In this document: in pieces, positions 43,983-54,354 of the stretch
Position numbering within the stretch: position 1 is the stretch's first letter
Layout of the letters: each line of letters starts with the position of its first letter
NCBI GenBank assembly: GCA_027046965.1
Contig: JALTWR010000008.1
Location: 1-64,000 of the forward strand
Reading direction: 5' to 3'
Origin: Candidatus Altimarinota bacterium
Lineage (GTDB): Bacteria; Patescibacteriota; Gracilibacteria; Absconditabacterales; Absconditicoccaceae
DNA: 64,000 nt
Program-made: the position numbers and the translations under genes
Notes under the pieces: model-generated
Told to the model about the DNA's origin: nothing
Databases searched by the model: none
What the model saw: only the letters and a program-made list of their open reading frames with translations

Positions 43983-45011
43983 TTATCGTGATTGGGTAAA
44001 TCTTAAGTCTCAATTGGTTAGGAGTCTGATGTCGGAAATAGAGTATTTTATGGCGACTAATCTGTTGATGCCTACTCCAAAGGCAAAGCCAGAGTAGTTT
44101 TTTGGATTTATTCATCAATTTTCTAATACTTGTGGGTGTATCATTCACGCTCCTAGTAGCTCGATTCGACCGGTTCTTTTGCAAAGCTTGCATCCTTTAC
44201 CATGACATATTGGACAACTCACATCTATTTCAAATCATGGTTCTACAAAAGGAAAATAAGATGGACGCAATCTTATATGAGTCTGTGATTCGAAATAGGC
44301 ACTTAGAAATTCTTCCATTATATATTTGAATGTTCCCACAGAAACATCTTCATCTACCATTAATCATTCTAGTTGCCGAAAGGCGCTATCATGAGATGCA
44401 TCTAATTTTTCATTTCTGAATACTTTACCTGGAATAACGGCTTTGAGAGGAGCTCCGTATTTTTTCATTAGGCTTATTTGGTATGATGAAGTATGAGTCC
44501 TTAACACCATATTTTCGCCTTCGTTAGAATCTTTGACTGATACATAAAATGTATCATGCATTTCTGTTGCAGGATGATCCTTTGGGATGTTTAAAAAATA
44601 GAAGTTATGAGATTTGTCTGTGATCCATGGGCCATCTTCGATATTGAATCCGAGTTTATCAAATATTTTAGCTATTTTTCTTAGTTCTTTTTCAATTAGA
44701 GAGTAGTGTCCTAACCTTGATTTAAATGTGGGAGTATGAAGACTTAAAGTGTCTTTTTGCATCTTTTCTTGTAGTGATTTCTGCGTTATTTCTTCTTGTT
44801 TGTCTTCAAAGGCTTTTTCTAATGTTTTCTTTAGATCTGAAAGCAATTTTCCTTGCTGCTTTTTTTCTTCCAAAGGCAAGCTTGAGAGCTTTTTAAACTG
44901 CTGAGCTAATAATCATTTTTTGCCCAAGTACGTATAAAAAAATTTTTTAAGTTGCTCTTGAGTATTTATTTGCTGGAGCTGTTTTAGTATTTTTTCTTTA
45001 TCTAGATCCAT
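43983..45011 (-). CDS. pheS: Phenylalanyl-tRNA synthetase alpha subunit
   Basis: 342 residues, the normal length. The N-terminal coiled coil (residues 1-85) binds tRNA. The class II core has 'MHDTFYV', '[14 protein letters not shown]', motif 2 in '[18 protein letters not shown]' and motif 3 '[11 protein letters not shown]'. The 'FPFVEPGFEIDVSC' segment is typical of PheS. It contains a cysteine cluster ('[12 protein letters not shown]') before motif 3, suggesting a bound zinc, which many PheS proteins lack in this form. pheT is not adjacent; murA follows instead. A divergent promoter region with the gene at 45137 lies upstream. Confidence 0.95.
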
Positions 45012-45039
45012 CTTTGCCAATCAAGATTAAAACTTTTTT

Positions 45040-45068
45040 AGTTTAAGTTTTTTTGTTTGATTTTCAAA
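45040..45068 (-). promoter_or_regulatory. Probable promoter for pheS-murA-recJ
   Basis: On the minus strand TTGAAA (45063-45068), 17 bases, TAAACT (45040-45045), about 30 bases before the pheS ATG after allowing for the transcription start. Confidence 0.4.
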
Positions 45069-45079
45069 TTGATATTATT

Positions 45080-45108
45080 TGACAACAAGCTTTTCAGAAG
45101 TTATAATT
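45080..45108 (+). promoter_or_regulatory. Perfect-consensus sigma-70 promoter for the gene at 45137
   Basis: TTGACA at 45080-45085, exactly 17 bases, TATAAT at 45103-45108. The ATG at 45137 lies about 22 bases after the expected transcription start; an ATG at 45129 opens only a 15-codon frame. Confidence 0.8.
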
Positions 45109-45136
45109 AAGAGTAGTTTATTAAATCTATGTTAGG

Positions 45137-47365
45137 ATGCAACAACTATCTTTGTCTCCTGAAGCATACAAAGTAATAAATTTTTATAAGACCTTGTCTA
45201 AGATCTTTTTTTGATTGCTTTATGGGTTGTTGCCGTTCCTAGGGGCTATGACAATAGTATTTTATATTTCTTTTAGACAAGTTGATGCTTCTGGATGAGG
45301 AGTTCAGGAAACTTGGCAGTTAATTAGTTCACAGCAGACAAAGACCTATATGAAGGTAACAAGAGGAAACTATGAAGGAATCTTGGGCAACTTGATAGGG
45401 GAAGCGCTACCAGTTGGAGATAGTATAAATGGAGAATTTATTGCATGATTTCTGGGCAAAGATGCCTCAAAAGAAAATAGTTATATAGGAGCTAATGTTC
45501 TGGCAAAATATCATTGAATGGTTTTGCCTAGAAGGTTTTACCTAAAGGCGGGAGACGATATGCAATATAGTTGAATCAACAAATTTAATTTTTATTTAGA
45601 TATCTTAGAACTTGCCTCCATCAATAATATTGATGCTAAGCAATTGGGATATCCACAGGATTTTAAAAATCCTAAATGAATTAATATCAAAGGAACGTTG
45701 AGGGATAAGTTCCGTCTCGATTGTTTAGATGCACCAGGAGTAGTTATGCCATTTTGTAAAAAGAGTTTTGAATCTTTTTTGTCTGTCTTACCAAAAATAA
45801 ATTTAACTCCATCTCAAGCCAAAGAGCTTGATGATCTGATTAAAAAGTGAGCTTCAAGATTTGGAGACAAGGTTAAAAAGCAGTTTTGTCAAAAACTTTA
45901 TCAAAACTTAAAATTTACAGCTGATCCGTTTAATGCTATTTTTCCAGAGCTTTATTATGAATGCGACAATTCCTCAAGATTTGATAAATTAAAGGAATTT
46001 ACTTTTGTGGATAAAATGTTTTTTGATAATGATATATTGAATCTGTGAAATCTAAGCTTATCTACCTATGAAGACTTAAGAACATGGACATTGCTGAGTC
46101 TATATCAGCTTTTAAAAGATAACTGATTCTCCAAAGATTCTTTGCAAAATTATTCTGACTTCTTGTACAAAAATCAAAACAATCTATCTTTTGAAGATGC
46201 ACAGCTGATATATTTTTTCAATGCTCGCTTGGTTAAGCCTGTTTTAAAAAATAAATGATTTAATGAATTATATGCCAAAATTGATACATACGACTTGAAC
46301 TTAAAAAATAAATTTAAAATAGGTTTATCGTTATCTGGCGAAGATTTATGAAAAAACTTTAATAACTTGATCAGTGCTCAAACTATTATTAATTACATTT
46401 TTTCTTCTTACCAAGGGGAGTTTGCTTTAACTTCCAAATCTAAAATAAGAGACAACCTAGATACGAAGTCCTCATTGTGGGAGGTTCAGTGAATTTTAAA
46501 TATTGACTTTAAGGGAGAACAAAAGGCTTCTTACTCTTTGCCATTGTATATGAAGATTGAGGTTTACTCCCCTTGGAGCTACCTTATTAAGGACGTCAAA
46601 ATTGATTGATATAATGAGATAAGCAAAATATTGCACACATATGTAACTAATAATGAGGTTAATTCATTCTCTTTGATACTCTCTAGGATTAAAGATTACT
46701 TTAGGGTATATCAAGAGCGCAAATCCAAGGAGGATATATTTTGTGTGCAAGCTCAAAATGTATTGCAGAGGGAGTCTCAAAAAGCTACTATAATTAGTTG
46801 TGAATGAGGAGAAATGGTTATTAGAATTGGGTCTATAGATAAAACTTTGAAGATAACATATAGAGGATATCAGATACTAGATATGCAAATAGATGACCCT
46901 GTTATCCAAGCTAGGCTAAAAGAATCTCTAAAAAACAAAATATTAATAGTATCTTCTTTACCGGTGATTTTAGAGAGTATCTTGGCATCTCCTACCACCC
47001 ATGAACCTGTTGGCGATGTAGAAGATTTATTAACTATAGAAAAATTGTTTAAAATATACTTTAAAACAAAACCTGTTGTAGAAAAAAAGCTGGGTGATAA
47101 AAAATATTCTGTTAATTTTAATATAAAAACCTTTAAGTTTAGAGCTTTTGTGGATTTAAACAAAAAGAAAATCTATCGCTTATTTGTGGAAGTAAAAGAC
47201 CCTGGCTCTCAAAAAACTGTTTATAAGATTTTAATTCTTCCTAAGGATAAATCATTGTGCTTCTCTTACACTTGCAAAGAGACTATAAATTTACTTATTT
47301 CTTCACCTGAGGAATTTCTAAAAAGGATAGGACCTTCTATATGGGAAAAATACTTTCAGGAATAG
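45137..47365 (+). CDS. Large bitopic membrane protein, unknown family
   Basis: 742 residues. One membrane helix near residues 27-50 ('LLYGLLPFLGAMTIVFYISF') is followed by a large domain, presumably outside the membrane, of mixed alpha/beta content. Pairs of cysteines occur near residues 197 and 212, and near 258 and 277, which could form disulfides. No repeats or known motifs are visible. About twenty TGA codons break the frame, so it would be missed entirely by standard-code gene finding except for its last 183 residues. It has a perfect promoter and stands alone in transcription from the downstream exonuclease gene (66-base gap). It is likely a surface structure component; this is inference from topology. 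Confidence 0.75.
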
Positions 47366-47431
47366 TTGATTTGCTCCTAGTTTTTAGTAAACTTGGTAAA
47401 TGAAAAAGGGTTTTAGTTTTAGTGGGAGCAA

Positions 47432-48442
47432 ATGTATAAAAATTTAAGTTTGGATGAATTGCAAAAAATAGACACTAAATTTTTTTCTTATCTTTCTCAG
47501 CTTTTAAAGACCCAAAGATATACCACAATAAAAGATTTTTTAGGGTCCTTTAAAAGCTATGAAAAAGAGTATATATTTTTTAAGGATTCAAATCCCTTTT
47601 TTAGGGTAGAAAAATCCGATGGATATTTTATATTTAGATCTGATGCGGAGTGAATACAATTAAAAATAGAAGAGACTAATCTTACTAGGTTGCACCAGCT
47701 TTTAAGGGCATATGAAAATGGAAAGGGAGATTTTAGCATAAATGGGAATGTAATATCTATTTTGGAAAACAAATTTAAAAAGTGAGATTTAAGGGAAGTA
47801 GCGTGAAAACCTTTTATTGTTTATGATATTGAAACCTTAGGGAATCCATCCGACTTATCTTCGTTACAATTTGAGATGGGGTATTTTATTGATTCGTCTG
47901 AGTGATATGATGGAACTATCAAATATAGGTTTGTAGGAGCGGATAGGTTAAAGAAATTTGTTGATTTTTTGCTAGAGTATAATGGGTGGATAGTAGGCTT
48001 TAACAATATTTCTTTTGATAATAGAGTTATAAATTATGTAGTAGGTTATGGTCAAGAGCAGCTTGATATTATAAATAAAAAATCTTTGGACCTCTTTTTA
48101 TTTGTATGGAAGCTTACTTGACGTAGACTTGGGTTAGACAAGATCGCTTCTGCTTTGGTAGGCATAAAAAAAACTCTTTCGTCAGGATTAGAGGGCGAGA
48201 AATTAATATTGCAGTATAAAAAAACAGGAGACGAAAAACTATTGCAAAAAGTAAAGAATTATTGTAAAAATGATGTGAAGATGACTTTGGGCATTTTACT
48301 CTATTTGTTGGAGTTTGGCAAAATTTCCCTGGATGGTAAAGATTATAATTTTAGTGAGGAAGATATAATAAGGGTGGCAACAGAAGAAGCCAATCCTTCC
48401 AACAAATCAACTAAAGAGCTTAAGTTAAATACCTTATTTTAA
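47432..48442 (+). CDS. DEDD-type 3'-5' exonuclease, DnaQ-like fold
   Basis: 336 residues. The RNase H-like exonuclease domain spans about 125-300. ExoI 'IVYDIETLG' (near residue 130) gives the first Asp and Glu, ExoII 'GFNNISFDNRVI' (near 190) the second Asp, and ExoIII 'VKNYCKNDVKMT' (near 275) the last, a 'YCxxDV' form found in predicted exonucleases that lack the usual ExoIII histidine. The first 120 residues are a helical extension without a known fold. It may act on DNA repair intermediates or on RNA; the sequence does not tell which. No polymerase is adjacent. Confidence 0.8.
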
Positions 48443-48460
48443 ATTATAACAAATATAATT

Positions 48461-49087
48461 ATGAATACTCTACCTTTGAAAATGATAGATATGCCATATG
48501 ATTGGGATGCATTAGAACCTTATATTGATAGGGCAACTATGTGTTATCATTATAAAAATCATTATGGAGGCTATTATTCAAAATTTGTTAATGCACTTAA
48601 AGAAATAGAAGTTAATTCTTCCGAAATTGATTTGGAGTTTTTTTATAGAATAGATGATCTGGATGTAAAAGATAGTTATAAGAGTCTTTTGAAGAACAAT
48701 GGAGGTGGGCGATGGAATCATTCTATGTTTTGGTTGTGGATGAGTCCCTCTAGTAAGTTAAGCGGGGCTTTTAAAAAAGTGCTGGAGAGTGAGTTTTGAA
48801 GTGAGGAGTCTTTCAAGGATAAATTTTTGTCAGCAGCTGTGGGAAGGTTTGGGAGCTGATGGGCTTGGCTTGTTAAAAGAGAAGACAAATTGGTTATATA
48901 TTCTACTCCTAATCAAGACAATCCATTGATGAAAGGTGATTTTCAGGTGCTTTTGGGAGTAGATGTGTGGGAACACGCATATTATCTAAAATATCAATAT
49001 CGTAGAGATGAATATCTGCGTAATTGGTGGAATATTATAAACTGGGAAAGGGTAGAGCAATTACGAAATGGAGCTATATGATTTTAG
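48461..49087 (+). CDS. sodA: Superoxide dismutase, Mn-type signature
   Basis: 208 residues. It converts superoxide to hydrogen peroxide and oxygen. Metal ligands are His30 ('[13 protein letters not shown]'), the His of 'WNHSMFW', and Asp and His of '[13 protein letters not shown]'. The residue four before the second ligand is Gly, and a Gln sits in '[10 protein letters not shown]' at the position of E. coli SodA Gln146; this pairing marks manganese rather than iron enzymes, though cambialistic use is possible. The gateway His34 and Tyr38 are kept. No signal peptide, so it is cytoplasmic. The stop is TAG at 49085 after a TGA Gly near the end. With the peroxiredoxin at 20034 it forms a basic oxidative defence. 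Confidence 0.95.
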
Positions 49088-49111
49088 ATTGAAGTTAAAA
49101 AGTAATATCGA

Positions 49112-50671
49112 ATGAAAAAAGTAAAGACAAGGATAGCGCCTTCTCCAACTTGATGGTTGCATTTAGGTACTGCTAGGGTGGCACTTTATAATTGGCTTTT
49201 TGCGAAACAACATGGCGGTGAATTTTTGATCAGAATTGAAGATACAGATTTGGAAAGATCAAAAAAAGAGTATGAGAGAGATATCTTAGCTGGACTGAGA
49301 TGGCTTGGATTAAAACCAGATAATGAGATAGAGGAGGTTGAGACAGATATCGACATTCCTCATAATTGGCGGGAGTTATTAGAAAAATATGAGTCAGTTA
49401 AGCCTGATGAGTTCAAAAGCAAATGGAGGCAAACCCAGAGACTGCCATTGTATCGAAAATTCATTTATAAACTTTTAAAAGAGGGTAAAGCCTATTTTGC
49501 CTGGGAGACTTCCGAAGAACTCAAACAAATGCGTGATGATGCTCAAAGACAGAAAAGACCATTTGTGTATAGGCAAATTGATTATTCTTCAAAGCAAATA
49601 GAAGAGTTTAAGAGGCAATGACGTAAGCCGGTTGTAAGATTTAAAATACCATCCAAACAAATAAAATATTATGATCTTGTAAAGTGAGAGATTAGTTTTG
49701 ATGGTAATTTGGTGGGTGATATTGTTATAGTTAAATCTGATGGGATACCTACTTTTTTGTTTTCAAATGTTGTTGATGATTTTTTTATGGGGATTACACA
49801 TGTTATCAGAGGAGAAGATCATGTGCCAAATATGCCTAAGCAGCTGCCTATTTATGAAGCTCTTGGTTGGGAAATTCCTCAATATGGCCACCTTCCTTTG
49901 CTCTTGAACAAAGATAAAACAAAGATGAGTAAGCGTAGTGAAAATGTAGGATTAGTTTTTATCAAAGACTTTAAAGAAGAAGGATTTTTACCCCAGGCAT
50001 TGGTAAATTATTTTGCATTGCTTTGATGGCATCCATCTTGAGATAGAGAATTTTTTAATGTGGAGGAACTGTTAAAAGAATTTTCTTTGGATAGGGTGCA
50101 ATCTTCAAATGCTGTATATGATTACCAACGTGCCTTGTGGATGAATTGAGAATATATTAGAAATTTGGAAGATGCACAATTTGTAGAAATATTGCAAAAT
50201 TATTTAAAAGAATACGGTGATGAGCAATGGTGATATATATTGGAGGCATTTTCCATAGATTATTGGCTTAAATTAACCCCCTTTATAAAAGTTCGTCTTC
50301 AAACTTTAAGGCAATTTAGGGATTATGGTTACTATTTTTTTCAACCTCAGTATCCTTCTAAAGAAATACTGTTAAACCCCAAAATGAAAGTTAGTATGGA
50401 GCTTATAAGAGAAATTTTGCCAGATATTATTAAAATCTTAGAGGGCATAGAAGAGGGCAGCTGGACTTTGGAAATATTAAAGGAAAATTTGTTGGAGTTT
50501 GTTAAATCTAGATGATTAAAAAATGGTCAGGTTTTGTGGCCAGTTAGAGCAATTCTTACATGAGTTGAGGCATCTCCTTGAGCTTTTGAGATGCTTTATG
50601 TGCTTGGCAAACGCGAATCATTAAAGAGATTAAAACATTTTTACAATATATATATAAAAAAATATGAATAA
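49112..50671 (+). CDS. gltX: Glutamyl-tRNA synthetase
   Basis: 519 residues. The catalytic start '[21 protein letters not shown]' contains the class I HIGH box ('HLGT'); the invariant glycine of 'SPTG' is a TGA. The KMSKS loop reads 'KMSKRSEN' near residue 271. '[10 protein letters not shown]' and '[15 protein letters not shown]' confirm a Glx synthetase. With gatC in the same window, the enzyme is probably non-discriminating and also charges tRNA(Gln) with Glu for later amidation, although gatA and gatB and the absence of glnS cannot be checked here. The stop TAA overlaps the following pilin-like gene by 8 bases. Confidence 0.96.
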
Positions 50672-51155
50672 ATTTGTTTTTAAAACGGCATTGTTGGGGG
50701 GAATAAGTTTTTTGGGTATTGTGACACTGAATCTAGGATCTTTTGCTTATGCTCAGCAAGCATGTGATTTTGTAGGGTGTCCTGATGATCAGCTTACTAA
50801 TGACCCGACTGTAAATGATGTAGGAGATAATCCTCTTTCTCAAGGAGCAGAAGCTGTAGGTAATAATATTGAAGGTATAAAAAATGATAATGCATCAAAT
50901 TCTGCTCAAGCTCAAAACAATCTGTTACTTTATATAAAAACTATTGTAGATTATCTATTATGATTTTTGGCAGCGGCTGTGTTGCTTTATTTTTTGTGGT
51001 GAGGTTATCAAATGGTTGTGGCAGCTGGAGATGAGTCCAAATATAATGAATGAATAACGAAGATGAAAAGGTGATTGATCGCTGTTGTGGGTATATGAGT
51101 AAGTTGGTATATAATTTCATTAATTTTTCATATTGTAGGAGTAGGAGTAGCTTAA
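50664..51155 (+). CDS. VirB2/TrbC-like small membrane protein with signal peptide
   Basis: 163 residues. A signal peptide ends 'SFAYAQ' (near residue 30), followed by a short polar, cysteine-containing segment (two Cys), then a Gln/Asn-rich stretch and two membrane helices (about 90-115 and 132-156) separated by a charged hinge ('GDESKYNEGITKMKRG'). This is the layout of TrbC/VirB2 major pilins and also of related small membrane proteins found in many CPR genomes. The ATG lies inside the last codons of gltX. It is followed by a similar gene, so these may be two subunits of one structure. The pilin call rests on topology, not on an identifiable motif. Confidence 0.6.
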
Positions 51156-51179
51156 ATTTATTACTTAACTAACATTACA

Positions 51180-51716
51180 ATGGTGGCTAAACTACTAAAA
51201 ATTTTTCTGAAAATGATTTTGATTTTATTTGCTATAGTAGGGATCAATGTTTTTGCAGAGGTTTTGCCTCAAGACCCTTATTATGACACTCCACAGCAAA
51301 GCATAGAAACAGATGTGGATGTGGGACCAGTTAATGTGGAAATTGACATTTGATTGTGAGGGGACCAAGGAAATATTGATACTGTTAAAGAAGATGTTGT
51401 GGCCGCTTCTGTAGGAGGAGGAAGTGTGTTGATAAAACTGATTAGATCATTTGGATTTAATTATCTGGACAAAGGGCCTTCTACAGCAGCTTATTATGTG
51501 GCTTTAGTGGTGAATTATTTCTTAGGGATATTAGGCTTTTTGGCGTTGCTGGTGTTGATCTATGGGTTTGCAAGAATAATTTGAGCATCTGATGACCATG
51601 CTATAGAAGATGCCAAAAAAATTGTGATTTCAGCTGCGGTAGGAATTTTAGTTATTGGGATAAGTTGGTATTTGGTATCATGGGTATTCCAACTTTATTT
51701 TAACACTGTTTGATAA
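51180..51716 (+). CDS. VirB2/TrbC-like small membrane protein with signal peptide
   Basis: 178 residues. Signal peptide 'KMILILFAIVGINVFA' (cleavage near residue 27), an acidic stretch with two TGA glycines, then helices near 100-125 and 145-165 around the hinge 'IGASDDHAIEDAKKIV'. The hinge and helix pair match the preceding protein's plan, although the sequence is diverged and has no cysteine pair. Spacing to the preceding gene is 24 bases, so the two are one operon. It probably forms a filament or membrane pore with its neighbour; this is inference. Confidence 0.6.
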
Positions 51717-51836
51717 GATATTTAATTAGGATTTTGTAAATTGATAATTATCACAAAACATGGTAAAATTTGGTTTAGATTGATAAATGATGTATTATTT
51801 AAATATAGAAGTTTTTTAATTTCAAAAAGTTTTGTA

Positions 51837-52442
51837 ATGTATGTTACTCAGGACTTAGAGACACAGATAGAATCGCTTAAAAAGGCCAAAAAGCGAGATG
51901 AGGCACTAAAGATTTTAAATTCTATCTTAGCTAAAGATCCTCATAATGAGTATGCTCTGTTACAAATAGCTGACATTAAGTATCAGCAGGGCTTAATCCA
52001 AGAAGCTCAAAAGCCGGTGGATTTTTTGATAAAAACTATTAATCGCAATGATCCGATGGTATGGTATGTAAAGGGTGTTATTGAAATGGAAAAAGCTAAC
52101 TGGGATGAAGCAATAAAATATCTTAAAAAAGCTATATATATAACTGGAGAAACCAATCCTGAGCTCTTAAGAGCTTATTGACTCAGTCTTTATCGAGGGG
52201 GGCATAGAGAAAGATGATGGCAAACACTTGAAAAAGCTCATCATTTAAATCCCTTGGATGCAGAGATTCTTTATAATATGGTTCAGCTTTGTATATTAGA
52301 AAACAGATGTAAAAAAGCTCAAAAATTGGTGGATTACTACTTTGCAAATATGCATAGGATTCAAACTTTTGATAAAGATAAGAGTTTTTATGATAAAAAG
52401 TTTGAAATGTTTAAAGATTACATTCAAAGCAAATGTTTGTAA
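51837..52442 (+). CDS. TPR repeat protein
   Basis: 201 residues with about four tetratricopeptide repeats, for example 'LLQIADIKYQQGLIQEAQKPV', 'AIKYLKKAIYITGETNPELL' and 'QTLEKAHHLNPLDAEILYNMV'. TPRs bind other proteins and do not define a pathway. No signal peptide or membrane helix; an in-frame ATG 32 codons upstream is less likely because the intervening sequence is not TPR-like and overlaps the promoter region. Its last ten bases overlap the ftsX start, so it is translationally coupled to ftsX and may scaffold the divisome. Confidence 0.8.
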
Positions 52443-53356
52443 AAAATGTTTTTGTTTTATGGAGAAGATTTTGGAAAGAATTTGTGGGAATTATATTTTT
52501 GGTATCATTTTTGTTGGTATTGTTAAATATTCTTATAGGAATATCCGCTGCAATAAACAAGGCTTGAGAATCTCTTAAGGACAGATTGGGAATTTATATT
52601 TATATTCAAGAGTCTGGTCATAGTGAAGGAGAAATTCGTAGTGCTTTGTTAAATATGAGGCGTGACCTTTCTGTAATAGGAGTTAGAGTAAGATATATAC
52701 CTAAAGAAAAAGCTATAAATTTGCTTGAAAATGAGTTGCCTCAAATTGTGAAGGATTTTGAAGAGTTTGGGATACAGAATCCATTGCCTGATACAGTGAT
52801 AGTAGACTTTTCTAGTATTGATCAATATCATAAAGTTGAAAGTGTTATAGACAAATATAAAGACTTCATTAAAAATTCTGATAATATAATTTCTATTGAA
52901 AAATATGAGATTCAAAAACAGAGGGTTAAAAATGTTATATGATTCGCGAATGTTGTCAGATTTTTGTCTATTGGCTTAGTTGGTCTGTTAGGAGCTGTTA
53001 TTGTATATATTCTGATATTGGTATTGCAATTGCTTTTTTATGGCTTTTATCCTCAGCTTGAGGTAGAAAAACTCTTGGGAGCTTCTTTTTGGCAGATAAA
53101 GATGCCATTTTTAGCCAGTATAATAGTAGTCCTAGTAATCTGATGAGGTATAGCACTTGGAAGTATATATTATTTGTCTAATATTTTGATTTCTTATGTT
53201 GTTAAAATTTTTAATCAAGATAATATAGAGACCTTCAAATACATTACTAATCCTAGCTTGATTAGTAAAACTGTAGCAATTGAAATATTAATATTAATTG
53301 CAATTTCTGCAGTAGTTGCTAATTTCTTTTTAAATAGGATGCTTAAAAAAGTTTAA
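52433..53356 (+). CDS. ftsX: Cell division ABC-type permease FtsX
   Basis: 307 residues, normal length. FtsX is the membrane partner of the FtsE ATPase and controls wall hydrolases at the septum. Four membrane helices (about 13-40, 172-200, 225-247, 285-302) surround an extracytoplasmic domain of about 130 residues after the first helix, which begins 'IYIYIQESGHSEGEIRSAL', the usual FtsX pattern. 'EVEKLLGASFWQIKMPFL' in the second loop is the family's conserved cytoplasmic coupling segment. The start at 52433 lies inside the preceding TPR gene. FtsE is not adjacent, which is unusual. Confidence 0.88.
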
Positions 53357-53445
53357 AGAAAGGAAATTACAACTGCTATCGTGGAGAGAGAAAATATTAC
53401 AATTGTTATTAAAGCTATTATTGCTTTGATCTTTTTCCTTTGCAT
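53353..53445 (-). CDS. Possible 30-residue single-helix membrane peptide
   Basis: An ATG at 53443-53445 opens a frame of 30 codons to TAA: a short basic start ('MQRKKIKA') then one continuous hydrophobic helix. It lies 27 bases after the TPR membrane protein gene on the same strand, and its last four bases overlap the end of ftsX. Small membrane peptides are common, but chance frames of this size are too. Confidence 0.35.
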   Translation of the reverse strand: MQRKKIKAIIALITIVIFSLSTIAVVISFL

Positions 53446-53472
53446 ATTTGATTTTGTATTGACGAGATAAAC

Positions 53473-54354
53473 TTATTTCATTCTTTCTTTAACAATAGGG
53501 TTATCAGGGTCTATTAGGTAAGCTTTTTGAACAAATACTTGAGCTCTCTGAGGTTCTCATATTTCCTCAAAAAGGTCTGCTAGTGCAATCAGATATTTTA
53601 CATTATTTGGCCTAAGTTGGGTTATTTTTTTTAGAGTAGTTATACAACTATTGTAATCTCCTAAAGAATAATGAATGTCAGCTAAAGTAGTTAAGTATTT
53701 CACATTTTCTGGAGATTTTTCTATAGCCTTATTTATTAGTAATTTGGCATTTTGGGGTTCTCAAACCTCTAAGTAAATTTTGGCCATTTTCCAAATTATT
53801 TTGTGATCGTTGTTTTTGTGCTTGATGATTTTTTTGAATAGAGAAAATGCTTTTTTATATTGTTTGTTGGTAAAGTAAAAGTCTCCTAACATTTCGGTAA
53901 ACTCGATGTTTTGTGGGTCAAGTGATAATCATTCTATCAGCTTTTTTTCATATTGGTCTCGTTTTTGTCTCTCTTTGAGTGCTAAAGCTTGAATTTTTAT
54001 TTCTTTAATTTTTTCTTTTAATTTTTCTTCTTTTTTTCTGGAGATGGCCTTTGAAATTATGTTGTTTTTAATTTTTTTAGATTGCTTTGTTTGTTTAGGC
54101 TGAGGGGGCGGTGTCTTTTCTTCTTTTTTTGGGGAGGATTGGGTTTTTTGCTGGACTTTTTCGCGAAGCTGTTTGAGTACTTCTCTTTGTTTTTTGATTT
54201 TGGTTACCTTTTTAAATATCATTTGATATATTTTGGTCCATATCTTGGAACATAACCTTGCAATAAGCAAGGATAGTTTGATCAAAGGGTAACCTATTAC
54301 AAAAGCTGTTAGAGCTAGCCAAATTATGATTTCTGTAGATTGCACGTTGAACAT
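53473..54354 (-). CDS. Membrane-anchored coiled-coil TPR protein
   Basis: 293 residues. One N-terminal helix near residues 10-32 ('IIIWLALTAFVIGYPLIKL'), a basic Lys/Gln-rich linker and coiled coil (about 50-140, with 'KKEEKTPPPQPKQTKQ'), then three or four TPRs ('FTEMLGDFYFTNKQYKKAFSLF', 'LTTLADIHYSLGDYNSC', 'LIALADLFEEIGEPQRAQVF'). The C-terminal TPR domain probably binds a partner at the membrane. Its start lies inside the end of the PSP1-domain gene, so the two are translationally coupled. Confidence 0.8.

Noticed and set aside
43942-44329. Small frames on both strands at the pheS-murA junction
   Set aside because: They overlap the clear C-terminus of PheS (motif 3) and the start of MurA.
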